Of a stretch of 64,000 nt of DNA, positions 24,055 to 33,259 are shown in pieces. Location: NCBI GenBank assembly GCA_052389895.1, contig JBQTHM010000008.1:1-64000 (forward strand), written 5' to 3'. This stretch comes from CAVVXX01 sp052389895 (GTDB lineage Bacteria; Pseudomonadota; Alphaproteobacteria; Micropepsales; Micropepsaceae). The notes beneath the pieces were generated by a model. The model had not been told where the DNA came from. It made no database searches and was given only the letters and a program-made list of their open reading frames with translations. Positions within the stretch are counted from its first letter, which is position 1; each line of letters opens with the position of its first letter. The translations under genes and the position numbers were made by a program.

Positions 24055-27000
24055 CTACGATAAGACAGCTTGGCGGGGTACCCGCCGTACCTTAACAAGA
24101 TAATAGACGGTCGGTATCACGAGCAGCGTTAGTGCGGTAGCGGACACCATTCCGCCGATCATGGGCACCGCGATCCGGCGCATGACCTCCGAGCCTGTGC
24201 CGGTTGCCCAAAGAATAGGAACGAGGCCTGCTATAATGGCTGCGACCGTCATCATGACGGGGCGCACGCGTTCTGCCGCTCCCGTTATGACGGCCCTATA
24301 AACATCAGCTTGCGAGAGCTTGTGGCCGTCGGCCCGGCAATGCTCCTTCACCTCTTCAAGCGAGCTATTCAGATAAATCAACATTACGACCGCGGTTTCG
24401 GCGGCAACTCCCGCAAGCGCGATAAAGCCGACAGCTGCAGCCACGCTCATATTGAAGTTCAGGAGGTACATGAACCAAAGGCCACCGACGAGCGCAAAAG
24501 GCAACGAAAGCATGACGATCAGCGTATCGGACAATCGCCGGAAATTAAGAAAGAGCAACAAGAAAATGATGAGCAGCGTGGCGGGAACAACGATGAGCAA
24601 CCGCCGTTGAGCTCGTTCCAAATATTCGAATTGCCCGCTCCAGGTGGCGAAATAACCGGCAGGAAAGGAAACCTTTGCTGCGACGGCACGCTGTGCGTCT
24701 CGAACAAAACTGCCGAGATCGCGATCCTGAAAATCAACATAGACGTAGTTGACCAGCTGTCCGCCTTCCGTGCGTATCATCGTTGGCCCCTGGACGCGCG
24801 CAATTTTGGCGACAGTACCCAGGGGCACTGCACTGCCATTGGGCAGTGAAACTACGACGTCGGAGGCAATCGCGTCGGGATCGCTGCGCACATCACGTGG
24901 ATAGCGGAGCGCCACCGTGTAGCGCTCGCGCCCTTCAACGGTGGTAGTCAAGGCCTGCGCGCCCAGTGCATTGGCGATCGTGCTCTGCACATCCTTCACC
25001 GAAAGTCCGTAACGCGCGACTTGGTCACGGTCGGGTGTGATCTCGAGGTAGTAGCCGCTGTTGACTCGCTCCGCATAGGCACTGGTCGTGCCCTGCACGG
25101 TCTTTACAGCCGCTTCAACTTGGCGGGAGAGACGTTCGACCTGGTTCAGGTCCTTTCCGAAAATTTTCACGCCGACAGGGGTGCGGATGCCGGTCGCGAG
25201 CATGTCGATGCGGGCCTTGATCGGCATGGTCCAGGCATTGCTTACGCCCGGAAACTGCAGGGCTTCATTCATTTCCATAATGAGTTTGTCGAGTGTCATG
25301 CCTTTGCGCCACTCGCTCTCCGGCTTGAGGTTGATCGTGGTCTCGAACATTTCCAGGGGCGCCGGGTCGGTGCCCGTCTCCGCGCGGCCCGCCTTACCCC
25401 ACACGGACTCGACCTCCGGAAAACTCTTGATGATTTTGTCCTGTGCTTGGAGCATTTGCCCCGCCTTCGTCACCGAGAGCCCGGGCAGAGTTGTTGGCAT
25501 GAACAGCAATGTGCCCTCGTTAAGCGTCGGCATGAACTCCGCCCCAATACGTAAGAGGGGGATTAGGGTAATAACCATGACACCCAGAACGCCGAGCAGG
25601 ATTGCGCGAGGCACCTTGAGCACAGACGCGATTACGGGCCGGTAAGTTTGGGTAAGAAAGCGATTGATGGGATTGCTTGCTTCGGGCCTGATCTTGCCGC
25701 GCACGAATACCAGCATCAGCGCAGGCACCAGCGTCACGGACAGCAAAGCAGCTGCGGCCATGGCAAATGTCTTGGTAAAGGCAAGCGGCTTGAAAAGCCG
25801 CCCTTCCTGTTCCTCAAGCGTAAAGATCGGCAGGAACGATATCGTTATGATCAACAGGCTGAAAAACAGAGCCGGCCCCACGGCTACCGCCGATTCAACA
25901 AGTATTGTTGCGCGCGAGGCGCCAGGTTCGGCCCGCTCCAGCCGCTTGTGTGCGTTCTCGACCATTACAATTGCCGCATCCACCATCGCGCCTATGGCGA
26001 TGGCAATGCCGCCTAAGCTCATGATATTCGAACCGATGCCCAAGTGGTTCATGATGGCGAATGCAATCAGGACCCCGACGGGCAAAGTAAGTATGACGAC
26101 GAGCGCGCTGCGAAAATGCAGGAGAAATATGAAGCATACGAGGGCGACGATGACGCTTTCCTCGGTTAGCGTGCGTGCGAGGGTATGAATGGCGCGCTCA
26201 ACAAGCTGGGAACGATCATACGCGGGGACGATTGTTACATCCTTCGGCAAGCTCGGCAGGAATCCCGCAATTTTTTCTTTGACGGCGTGAATAACATCAA
26301 GCGCATTGGCGCCATATCGCTGCAGGATGATGCCGCCCACAACCTCGCCATCCCCATTCAGTTCAGCGATGCCACGGCGTTCGAACGGAACGATTTCTAC
26401 GCGCGCAACGTCGCCTAGCACGACCGGCGTTCCGTCTTGCGCTTTGAGCACCGCGCGCTTGAGGTCCTCGATCCCGCGAAGGTACCCGCGCCCGCGAATC
26501 ATGAATTCCGTCTCGCCGAGCTCGATGGTCCGGCCGCCCACTTCGACATTGCTTGCCGCGATCGCCTGCTGAATCGATTCTAGCGTCACGCCAAAGGCGC
26601 GCATCCGGTTGGGATCAACCACGACTGCGTATTGTTTGACAAAGCCACCAACACTTGCGACCTCCGCCACGCCTTGCGTGTTGGCGAGCGCGAACCGCAC
26701 CTGCCAATCTTGCACGGATCGCAACTGCTGGAGATCTATGTTCTTTCCCGTGAGAGCATACTGGTAGACCCAGCCCACGCCGGTCGCATCCGGCCCCAGC
26801 GTAGGGGTCACGCCTTGGGGCAGCTGCGAAATGGCGCCGCTCAAATATTCCAACACTCTACTTCTGGCCCAGTAGATGTCCGTTCCGTCCTGGAAAATGA
26901 CGTAGACGAACGAGACGCCAAAGAACGACGTGCCGCGCACGACACGTGCACGCGGCACGCTGAGCAGGGCCGTTGCAAGCGGAAAGGTTACCTGGTCCTC

Positions 27001-27183
27001 GACCACCTGGGCCGCCTGACCGGGGTATTCCGTGTAGACAATGACCTGCGTATCCGAGAGGTCGGGAATGGCGTCGAGCGGAATGCGCGTGACGGCGTAG
27101 ATGCCGGCGAGCACCGCAAGCGACACGCCGAACAGCACCAGAAAGATGTTGCGCGCCGACCAGCGGATAATGGAGGCAATCAC
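24055..27183 (-). CDS. cusA: CusA-type heavy-metal efflux RND pump
   Basis: 1042-aa RND transporter of the heavy-metal (HME) class with 12 transmembrane segments and two large periplasmic loops. Typical blocks: AAQVVEDQVTFPLATALLSVPR, AIAIGAMVDAAIVMVENAHKRLE, FMPTLNEGTLLFMPTTLPG. Methionines in APLEMFETT and RIDMLATGI match the Cu(I)/Ag(I)-binding methionines of E. coli CusA, so Cu/Ag is the likely substrate. The GTG start overlaps the adaptor gene by 4 bp. No outer-membrane factor gene is present nearby. Confidence 0.93.
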   Translation of the reverse strand: MIASIIRWSARNIFLVLFGVSLAVLAGIYAVTRIPLDAIPDLSDTQVIVYTEYPGQAAQVVEDQVTFPLATALLSVPRARVVRGTSFFGVSFVYVIFQDGTDIYWARSRVLEYLSGAISQLPQGVTPTLGPDATGVGWVYQYALTGKNIDLQQLRSVQDWQVRFALANTQGVAEVASVGGFVKQYAVVVDPNRMRAFGVTLESIQQAIAASNVEVGGRTIELGETEFMIRGRGYLRGIEDLKRAVLKAQDGTPVVLGDVARVEIVPFERRGIAELNGDGEVVGGIILQRYGANALDVIHAVKEKIAGFLPSLPKDVTIVPAYDRSQLVERAIHTLARTLTEESVIVALVCFIFLLHFRSALVVILTLPVGVLIAFAIMNHLGIGSNIMSLGGIAIAIGAMVDAAIVMVENAHKRLERAEPGASRATILVESAVAVGPALFFSLLIITISFLPIFTLEEQEGRLFKPLAFTKTFAMAAAALLSVTLVPALMLVFVRGKIRPEASNPINRFLTQTYRPVIASVLKVPRAILLGVLGVMVITLIPLLRIGAEFMPTLNEGTLLFMPTTLPGLSVTKAGQMLQAQDKIIKSFPEVESVWGKAGRAETGTDPAPLEMFETTINLKPESEWRKGMTLDKLIMEMNEALQFPGVSNAWTMPIKARIDMLATGIRTPVGVKIFGKDLNQVERLSRQVEAAVKTVQGTTSAYAERVNSGYYLEITPDRDQVARYGLSVKDVQSTIANALGAQALTTTVEGRERYTVALRYPRDVRSDPDAIASDVVVSLPNGSAVPLGTVAKIARVQGPTMIRTEGGQLVNYVYVDFQDRDLGSFVRDAQRAVAAKVSFPAGYFATWSGQFEYLERAQRRLLIVVPATLLIIFLLLFLNFRRLSDTLIVMLSLPFALVGGLWFMYLLNFNMSVAAAVGFIALAGVAAETAVVMLIYLNSSLEEVKEHCRADGHKLSQADVYRAVITGAAERVRPVMMTVAAIIAGLVPILWATGTGSEVMRRIAVPMIGGMVSATALTLLVIPTVYYLVKVRRVPRQAVLS

Positions 27184-28442
27184 TGGGGCGTTCCCGGCGC
27201 AATCGCTCCCAACGCGGTCTGCAAATTGCTCTCGGCATCGATCAGAAAATTTCCGGAGATGACGATGCGCTCGCCTTCTCTGAGACCCTCGCGCACCTCC
27301 ACATATCCTGCGCCTCGTCGTCCTGGTTGGAGCGCGCGCGGCTCGAAGACGCCATTTTCTTTTGCCACGAAGGCAATCTGGCGCGAACCGCTGTCGAGAA
27401 TGGCAGATTCGGGAACCGCGAGTACGGCAAAGTTGTCTGTTGCTGCGTTGATTGTTACGTCCGCGTATTGGCCAGCGCGGATTCGACCGTCCGGGTTGGC
27501 GACAACGATACGAACCTGCGCGGTTCGTGTTGCCGCGTCGAGCTCCGGATAGACAAACGCCACCTCTCCCTGGAACGTCATTTCGGGGTTGTCCGGGAAG
27601 GCGATCTTCGCCGTCTGGCCCTGAAGCAAGAACGGCAGGTCGCGTTCGGACGCATGGGCCAGAACCCAGACGGTGGAAAGATCGGCGCTCCTGAACAGCA
27701 CGTCGCCGGCCGCAAAGTGCATACCGACGACGGCGGGTTTTTCCAGGATGGTGCCATCAATAGGCGCTTCGATGGTGACGGAGCGCGCCGCCCGCCGCGT
27801 TTGCCGCATTTCTGCAATAGCGGACTCGGGTATGCCGAAAAGGCGCAGGTTATTGGCCGCTTGAGCGATTCCCGCTGCGCTACCGCCGAGAGCCACGACG
27901 TAATCGACTTCCTTGGCCAGCACCTCTGGGCTTTCGATCCAAACTTTCATAAGCGGCTGTCCGGCACGGACCTGCGCTCCCGTGGTGGAGACATAAAGCT
28001 CCTCCACGAAGCCGCTGAACTTCATTGTGATGATTGCAAGTTTTGTTTCGTCGGGAACGACGGTGCCAGCTGCACGAACCGTTTTGGCCAATATCATGCG
28101 TTTGACTACGTCGGTTCTAACGCCCGCGCGCTGAATTTTTTCTTGGCTGACACGGATTATCCCGGGGCGCCCCCCAGCTTCATCCGCATAGACGGGAACA
28201 TAGTCCATTCCCATCGCATCTTTTTTGGGCACGGGAGATGTTTCTCCTCTACCCATGGGATCGCGGTAATAGAGAATTCTACTCTCGTTCTGGGCAGTGC
28301 TCTTACGTGCGATGCCCGAATTCTGCTCTGATGCTATCTCGCTGCTATCGCCCTCTGCCCACAGACCGAGCGATTGGTCCATTACAAATCCAAATGCAAT
28401 AGAGAGTACGACCGCTATCGCGGCGTATATCCAGGTGCGCAT
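27180..28442 (-). CDS. cusB: Periplasmic adaptor subunit of RND efflux (CusB type)
   Basis: 420-aa membrane-fusion protein. N-terminal hydrophobic anchor, then a metal-binding YYRDPMGRG...DAMGMDYVPVY domain (the heavy-metal-binding region usual in CusB), then barrel-sandwich and beta-barrel domains (APIDGTILEKPAVVGMHFAAGDVLF). Links the pump at 24055 to an outer-membrane channel that must be encoded elsewhere. Confidence 0.92.
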   Translation of the reverse strand: MRTWIYAAIAVVLSIAFGFVMDQSLGLWAEGDSSEIASEQNSGIARKSTAQNESRILYYRDPMGRGETSPVPKKDAMGMDYVPVYADEAGGRPGIIRVSQEKIQRAGVRTDVVKRMILAKTVRAAGTVVPDETKLAIITMKFSGFVEELYVSTTGAQVRAGQPLMKVWIESPEVLAKEVDYVVALGGSAAGIAQAANNLRLFGIPESAIAEMRQTRRAARSVTIEAPIDGTILEKPAVVGMHFAAGDVLFRSADLSTVWVLAHASERDLPFLLQGQTAKIAFPDNPEMTFQGEVAFVYPELDAATRTAQVRIVVANPDGRIRAGQYADVTINAATDNFAVLAVPESAILDSGSRQIAFVAKENGVFEPRALQPGRRGAGYVEVREGLREGERIVISGNFLIDAESNLQTALGAIAPGTPQ

Positions 28443-28582
28443 GACAAAACTCCTTGCCTCATAAGTGCAGCCCCGCGATGCGCCTTGCCTGTCGTCCGCC
28501 GGGCCGTGCTCTTACGGCCCGCGGGTGAGCAAGCAGCGTTTCGCGATTCACGCGGATCGTGCCTTGCGGCACGCGCGCGCTT

Positions 28583-28933
28583 TCAGGTGCTGGGGATCGG
28601 AGGGGGAAGAGCAGGTCGTGTGGAAATGCTGATGCCGGAAGTGGAAGACAGCAGAATGTCCAAAGTCACACGGTGACCGAGTGTTGCCGGTTCGCTCGCT
28701 AGCGCCGCCATCGAAGTGCAACAAGCCTGGCTCATGCCATTCATGTTCGCGCATGGCACGGGCGATGCGGATTGCAAATCTGAAACCGAATCGGCCATCG
28801 CCATATCGCCCTGCATTGTGTGTTCGCAAGGCGACGGCAACAGCGAGGCGATGGCCTGAGCCGGCGTGGCCGCAACAATTGCCGCCGCCAAAATTACGGC
28901 AAGGAATATGGAGGCGGCCCGCTTAGTCGTCAT
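28583..28933 (-). CDS. Small exported Met/Cys/His-containing protein of the Cu efflux operon
   Basis: 116-aa protein with a signal peptide ending PAQA. The mature part has clustered soft-metal ligands: PCEHTMQGDMAMAD and PCANMNGMSQACCTSM. Such small proteins are common at the head of cus-type operons and may sequester copper. It is 140 bp upstream of the adaptor gene. No domain recognised; the copper role is inferred. Confidence 0.6.
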   Translation of the reverse strand: MTTKRAASIFLAVILAAAIVAATPAQAIASLLPSPCEHTMQGDMAMADSVSDLQSASPVPCANMNGMSQACCTSMAALASEPATLGHRVTLDILLSSTSGISISTRPALPPPIPST

Positions 28934-29142
28934 TGGCGGAAAGGATATCGGACCCAGCAGAAGGTAATCAAGGATCGCCTGAGAACGTAAACTTTTGTTG
29001 AAGGTTCCCGCCGAAGGCCGCGTTCCACGCCAGCGGCGCCAGGGGAAAGCAGCTTCTCCTTCGACGTAGCGCGACCACCCAAGTTTGCCGGTCTAATCTG
29101 CTTCGCGCCTATAGCGGCTGACCTGTCAGCAAAGCCCTCGCA

Positions 29143-29175
29143 CAGCCGACGGTCAAAGAAATTTTCGTAGCGCAT
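29143..29175 (-). pseudogene. Possible 5' remnant of hemA (5-aminolevulinate synthase)
   Basis: An ATG at 29175 with AAGGA 6 nt upstream begins MRYENFFDRRL, which closely resembles the start of alphaproteobacterial ALA synthases. The similarity ends there and the frame runs on into unrelated sequence. An FNR/FixK palindrome sits 50 bp upstream, as often seen before hemA. The match is short, so this is tentative. Confidence 0.3.
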
Positions 29176-29224
29176 CGGCGCGTCCTTAATCATTCGCAGA
29201 AAGCGGGCCCGCGGATGCCAAGAT

Positions 29225-29238
29225 TTGACCTGGGTCAA
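29225..29238. promoter_or_regulatory. FNR/FixK-type palindrome between the Cu operon and aprMBA
   Basis: TTGACCTGGGTCAA, a perfect inverted repeat fitting TTGA-N6-TCAA. It lies about 200 bp before aprM and 50 bp before the hemA-like start on the other strand. The rest of the 500-bp gap (28934-29433) holds no gene I can support. Confidence 0.5.
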
Positions 29239-29433
29239 TATTGTCTTCCGGCGCCAAAATGACGCCGGCGGTGCGCCAAGGACCTGTGCTAGCGTGAAAA
29301 ATCGCTGTGACTTGATTAAGAACATAATCTTGGCAGCATAAGCCGGGGCCAGGACTGTGCAGGATGCCGGCGGCCTGCGCGGCCATGCGGCGGGCTGCGA
29401 AGACGGTAACTGGCCAAGATCGGGGCGGTTCTA

Positions 29434-30216
29434 ATGTTCTCTGATAATCCGTTTTCCCAACTTTCCGAGTTGGTATCGCCCGTTATCATGCAGGCGTACG
29501 TTGTCATAATGATCATCCTGGTGCTGGCGGGCACGCTCTACGATATGTATCACAAGCGGAGCGCAAGCTACTTCTTCAAAACTTGGCGCGACGCAAGCAG
29601 GCGGGGGAAGCGGGAAGTCTCCGCCGGAAAGTTTGCGTCTCTTGCAATCCAGACCATTGCGGAGGGACTGGTATCCGGAGAATTTTGCAATGCGCGGCGC
29701 AGAATAGCCCATCTCCTGACGATGTACGGTTTTCTGCTTTATGTGACCGCAACTGTTGTCATGGTTTTCTGGTATCCGACTCCTGCCGACGTCACGCCCG
29801 CCATTGTGCCGCAGCTCTGGTATATCGGCGCACTGATGGTTTGCGCGGGCGGATACTGGTTCTGGTTCTTCATTCGCGTCGATGTCGCGGCCGAGGGCTT
29901 TTCACCGCTCCGCATTGTCCGGGCCGACTTGTTCATCCTTTCGCTGCTGGCAAGTGCGACACTGGCTCTGGCCTGGGCGTATCTGCAGACGGCAGGCAAC
30001 GCATGGACGAATGTGTTCTTGGGGCTCTACCTCTTCGCTACCACCGTGCTCTTCGGCTCCGTCCCATGGTCGAAATTCTCGCATATGTTCTACAAGCCCG
30101 CGGCGGCTCTTCAGCGCCGCCTGGAAGAAGCAAGCGGATCAAGACAGAACCTGCCGCTACCGGCCGAAAAGCCCGAAGTCTTTGGCAGTGCCCGCCGGGC
30201 GCCACGACAGTATTGA
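29434..30216 (+). CDS. aprM: APS reductase membrane anchor AprM
   Basis: 260-aa membrane protein with about five hydrophobic segments. An N-terminal helix is followed by a charged loop (YDMYHKRSASYFFKTWRD) and a nitrate-reductase-gamma-like core with conserved His in AHLLTMYGFLLYV and SHMFYKPAAALQ. It is directly upstream of aprBA, the aprMBA order known in sulfur oxidisers such as Allochromatium, where AprM ties the reductase to the quinone pool. GGGGCGG precedes the ATG. Confidence 0.85.
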   Translation: MFSDNPFSQLSELVSPVIMQAYVVIMIILVLAGTLYDMYHKRSASYFFKTWRDASRRGKREVSAGKFASLAIQTIAEGLVSGEFCNARRRIAHLLTMYGFLLYVTATVVMVFWYPTPADVTPAIVPQLWYIGALMVCAGGYWFWFFIRVDVAAEGFSPLRIVRADLFILSLLASATLALAWAYLQTAGNAWTNVFLGLYLFATTVLFGSVPWSKFSHMFYKPAAALQRRLEEASGSRQNLPLPAEKPEVFGSARRAPRQY

Positions 30217-30253
30217 TCTGCGCGTGCTTGGTCTTCGATAGAGGAGGCAGCGA

Positions 30254-30715
30254 ATGCCAACTTTTGTTTACATGACGAGTTGCGATGGCTGCGGCTATTG
30301 CGTCGACATCTGCCCGTCCAACATTATGCACATCGATCCCGTCTATCGTCGTGCCTTTAACATCGAACCCAACATGTGTTGGGAGTGCTACTCATGCGTG
30401 AAGGCGTGCCCGCAAAACGCGATCGACGTGCGCGGCTATTCCGATTTCGCGCCGTTGGGTCACAGCGTTCGGGTGCTCCGGGAAGAGCCAAAGGGCACCA
30501 TTTCCTGGAAGATCAAGTTCCGGGACGGCCGCGAAAAGGATTTCGTTTCTCCCATCCGCACCACGCCATGGGGATCGATCAAGTCGCCGTCCGATTACGA
30601 TGTGCCGGGCGAGGATGCATTGCGCGCTCAGGAGCTTGCCCACGAGCCGGACGCGCTCCACGTCGATAGGCTGCCTGTGCTCGTGCCGGAGAAAACAGAG
30701 CGCGGTTCGCGCTGA
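30254..30715 (+). CDS. aprB: Adenylylsulfate reductase beta subunit AprB
   Basis: 153-aa ferredoxin-like subunit with two [4Fe-4S] sites: CDGCGYCVDICPSN and CWECYSCVKACPQN. The C-terminal tail (TISWKIKFRDGREKDFVSPIRTTPWGS) is characteristic of AprB and wraps the alpha subunit. Transfers electrons between AprA and the membrane. GAGGAGG precedes the ATG; its stop overlaps the aprA ATG by 1 bp. Confidence 0.95.
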   Translation: MPTFVYMTSCDGCGYCVDICPSNIMHIDPVYRRAFNIEPNMCWECYSCVKACPQNAIDVRGYSDFAPLGHSVRVLREEPKGTISWKIKFRDGREKDFVSPIRTTPWGSIKSPSDYDVPGEDALRAQELAHEPDALHVDRLPVLVPEKTERGSR

Positions 30716-32556
30716 TGGGTCTGTTCGGCCGCAGACGAACGGTCTTTGTGGATTCGGACATTCTCGTTATCGGCGGCGGGATGGCAGGTTGCGGGGCTAC
30801 CTACGAGTCCCGCTATTGGGGGCGCGACCTCAAGATCGTCTGTGCGGAGAAGGCAAACATCGATCGCAGCGGCGCCGTCGCACAGGGTCTTTATGCCATC
30901 AATTGCTACATGGGCATGCAATGGGGCGAAAACCAGCCCGAGGACCATGTCCGCTACGTGCGCAACGACCTCATGGGACTCGTGCGCGAAGATCTTGGCT
31001 ACGATATCGCCCGCCACGTCGACTCCACGGTGCACAAGTTCGAGGAGTGGGGTCTTCCGATCATGAAAAACCAGGAGACCGGGCGGTACCAGCGCGAGGG
31101 CAAATGGCAAATCATGATCCACGGCGAAAGCTATAAGCCGATCGTCGCCGAGGCTGCACGCAAGGCCGCCACTCATGTCTACAACCGGATCATGGTGACC
31201 CATCTGCTGATGGATGAGACGAATGTCAATCGTGTTGCCGGCGCGGTGGGATTCAATGTGCGCACAGGGGACTTCCACGTCTTTCGCGCCAAGGCTGTCA
31301 TTGTGTGTGCCGGCGGCGCGTCGCACATCTTCAAGCCTCGGGCGGTTGGGGAAGGCATGGGGCGGACGTGGTATGCCCCCTGGAGCAGTGCCTCGGCCTA
31401 TGCGTTACCGATCCTCGCCGGCGCGAAGATGACACAAATGGAAAACCGGATCGTGCTGACGCGATTCAAGGATGGTTACGGTCCGGTCGGCGCATATTTT
31501 CTGCATCTGAAGACCTATACGCAAAATGCGTATGGCGAGGATTACGAGCCTAGGTGGTTTTCCGCCGTCAGGAGCATGGTGGGGGATTACGTCGATCGGC
31601 ATCCGGTGCCGACATGCCTGCGCAATCACGCCCTGCTGGAGGAAGTTAAGGCAGGCAATGGGCCGATCCGGATGGTGACCACGGAAGCGTTCCAGGATCC
31701 GCATAAGGAGAAGATCGGCTGGGAGAACTTCCTGGGTATGACGGTCGGGCAGGCTGTCGTCTGGGCGTCGCAAAACATCGATCCAAAGCACACCAATCCC
31801 GAGCTGACGACCTCCGAACCCTATGTCATGGGTTCGCACGCCACCTGCTCGGGTGCATGGGCAAGCGGCCCTTCGGACATCGCACCTTCAGATTACCATT
31901 GGGGATACAACCGCATGACGACCGTCGCGGGGCTTTTCGGTGCCGGCGACACAATCGGGGGCAGCGCCCACAAATTTTCGTCGGGATCTTTTACCGAAGG
32001 CCGGATTGCCGGAAAGGCGGCGGTCAACTACGTCAACGATCTGCACGAGCAGCCTCAGATCAATGCGTCGGAATGCAAAGAGCTCGAGAGGGCGATCTTC
32101 AAGCCGCTGGAGACCTATTCGGTCGGGCGCAACGAAATCGTCGCGGGAACCGTTTCGCCGAGCTATCTCCTGCCGCTTCATGGTCTTCAGCGTCTCGAAA
32201 AGATCATGGACGAATATGTCGGCGGCATCAGTGCTCATTACACGACCAATAAACCGTTGCTCGCGCGCGGGATGGAGCTGCTGGGTATGTTGAAGGAGGA
32301 TCTGGACTATCTTGGCGCCGAAGACCTTCACCAGCTTCAGCGCGCCTGGGAGCTGCAACATCGCGTCTTGACCTCAGAGGCCGTTACGCAACACACGATG
32401 TTCCGCACCGAAACCCGCTGGCCCGGATACTATTACCGTGCCGATCATCCCAAACTCGATGACACGAATTGGCATTGCTTCACGCTGTCCCGCTACGACC
32501 GCGACTCCGGAACATGGGAGCTGGAAAAGGCGCCCGTGCACCACATCATCGACTAG
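30715..32556 (+). CDS. aprA: Adenylylsulfate reductase alpha subunit AprA
   Basis: 613-aa flavoprotein of the fumarate reductase/AprA family. FAD motif VIGGGMAGCGATYESRYWG at the N-terminus; AprA markers RSGAVAQGLYAINCYMG, GGASHIFKPRAVGEGMGRTWYAPW and GSHATCSGAWASGP. Full family length. In sulfur oxidisers it runs in reverse, forming APS from sulfite and AMP. The genes for ATP sulfurylase and sulfite production (sat, dsr, sox) are not in the window. Confidence 0.96.
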   Translation: MGLFGRRRTVFVDSDILVIGGGMAGCGATYESRYWGRDLKIVCAEKANIDRSGAVAQGLYAINCYMGMQWGENQPEDHVRYVRNDLMGLVREDLGYDIARHVDSTVHKFEEWGLPIMKNQETGRYQREGKWQIMIHGESYKPIVAEAARKAATHVYNRIMVTHLLMDETNVNRVAGAVGFNVRTGDFHVFRAKAVIVCAGGASHIFKPRAVGEGMGRTWYAPWSSASAYALPILAGAKMTQMENRIVLTRFKDGYGPVGAYFLHLKTYTQNAYGEDYEPRWFSAVRSMVGDYVDRHPVPTCLRNHALLEEVKAGNGPIRMVTTEAFQDPHKEKIGWENFLGMTVGQAVVWASQNIDPKHTNPELTTSEPYVMGSHATCSGAWASGPSDIAPSDYHWGYNRMTTVAGLFGAGDTIGGSAHKFSSGSFTEGRIAGKAAVNYVNDLHEQPQINASECKELERAIFKPLETYSVGRNEIVAGTVSPSYLLPLHGLQRLEKIMDEYVGGISAHYTTNKPLLARGMELLGMLKEDLDYLGAEDLHQLQRAWELQHRVLTSEAVTQHTMFRTETRWPGYYYRADHPKLDDTNWHCFTLSRYDRDSGTWELEKAPVHHIID

Positions 32557-32631
32557 GAATGGTGCCGAGCGCCTGGCTTCGCTCGTTCCTCCAAATGATA
32601 ACTTAGAGCGCGTGCCCGCCTTTGCGGCACT

Positions 32632-32645
32632 TTGATCTGGCTCAA
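32632..32645 (+). promoter_or_regulatory. FNR/FixK-type site upstream of the gene at 32755
   Basis: TTGATCTGGCTCAA fits TTGA-N6-TCAA. Its centre is about 39-41 bp before the start predicted from a TTATCT/TATCTG -10 at 32665-32671, the class II activator layout. Confidence 0.5.
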
Positions 32646-32754
32646 TGCCATGCGCTGCACGTGCTTATCTGATCTCACGCCAATTTGGCGGATTGCCACC
32701 TTTTGCCGTCAAATTGCGTTTTGGCCGTGCAGAAAATTCGTGGAGAAATTCGTC

Positions 32755-33192
32755 ATGGCAACTACAACAAAATCAGGGCGCCGGCGTGCCAAGCCCGGCG
32801 CGCGCGGGCGCGGCGGCTTTTTTCACATCCAGGTGCGCCCCAAGAGCGAGTTTGTATTTTTTCGCAATCAGGACGTAGGCAGAAAGGGCGGTCTGGAGCG
32901 CGTGGCGGGGCGGCGTGCGAACGGATCATGGGCGACACAAAAGTGGCTGATCGGGAAGGAACACGCGCACAAAGAGGGACGCCGGCTTGTCCCCGATACG
33001 CCCGCGGCGCGCAAGCTTCTGCGGATGCTCGGAGCCGCCCCCGTGCATCTTGGCGGCGATCGGTTCCGGGCCAAGGATCGGCCCAATGTGCCGGAATCCA
33101 TGAAGCCGACGCCAGCGATGCGCCGCGCACAAATCCGCAACATCCGCAAGGCCCAAGCGGCCGCGCGGCGAAGACGCAAGCCATCGGGCTGA
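32755..33192 (+). CDS. Conserved basic protein of unknown function
   Basis: 145-aa strongly basic protein, rich in Arg/Lys at both ends. The central region GGFFHIQVRPKSEFVFFRNQDVG and NGSWATQKWLIGKEHAH looks like a compact folded domain; the C-terminus is an Arg-rich tail (AAARRRRKPSG). Could bind nucleic acid. No family recognised. GGAG precedes the ATG; the upstream part of the open frame overlaps the FNR-type site and is excluded. Confidence 0.65.
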   Translation: MATTTKSGRRRAKPGARGRGGFFHIQVRPKSEFVFFRNQDVGRKGGLERVAGRRANGSWATQKWLIGKEHAHKEGRRLVPDTPAARKLLRMLGAAPVHLGGDRFRAKDRPNVPESMKPTPAMRRAQIRNIRKAQAAARRRRKPSG

Positions 33193-33202
33193 TTCAGATC
33201 AA
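33189..33202 (+). promoter_or_regulatory. FNR/FixK-type site upstream of the 39-aa membrane protein
   Basis: CTGATTCAGATCAA, one mismatch from TTGAT-N4-ATCAA, overlapping the stop of the preceding gene. A -10-like GATATT at 33227-33232 puts transcription start near 33238, 42 bp from the box centre. Confidence 0.45.
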
Positions 33203-33259
33203 TAAGGCCACCCTGCGGACGTGCCAGATATTTTCCGCGATGCGCACGGAGTATCTGTC

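Noticed and set aside
29180..29325. Minus-strand frame upstream of the hemA-like start
   Set aside because: Contains the FNR-type palindrome and shows no protein similarity.
29239..29433. Class II FNR promoter for aprM from the box at 29225
   Set aside because: No -10 hexamer at the expected distance on the plus strand; a weak TTGATT/GCATAA pair nearer aprM is not convincing either.
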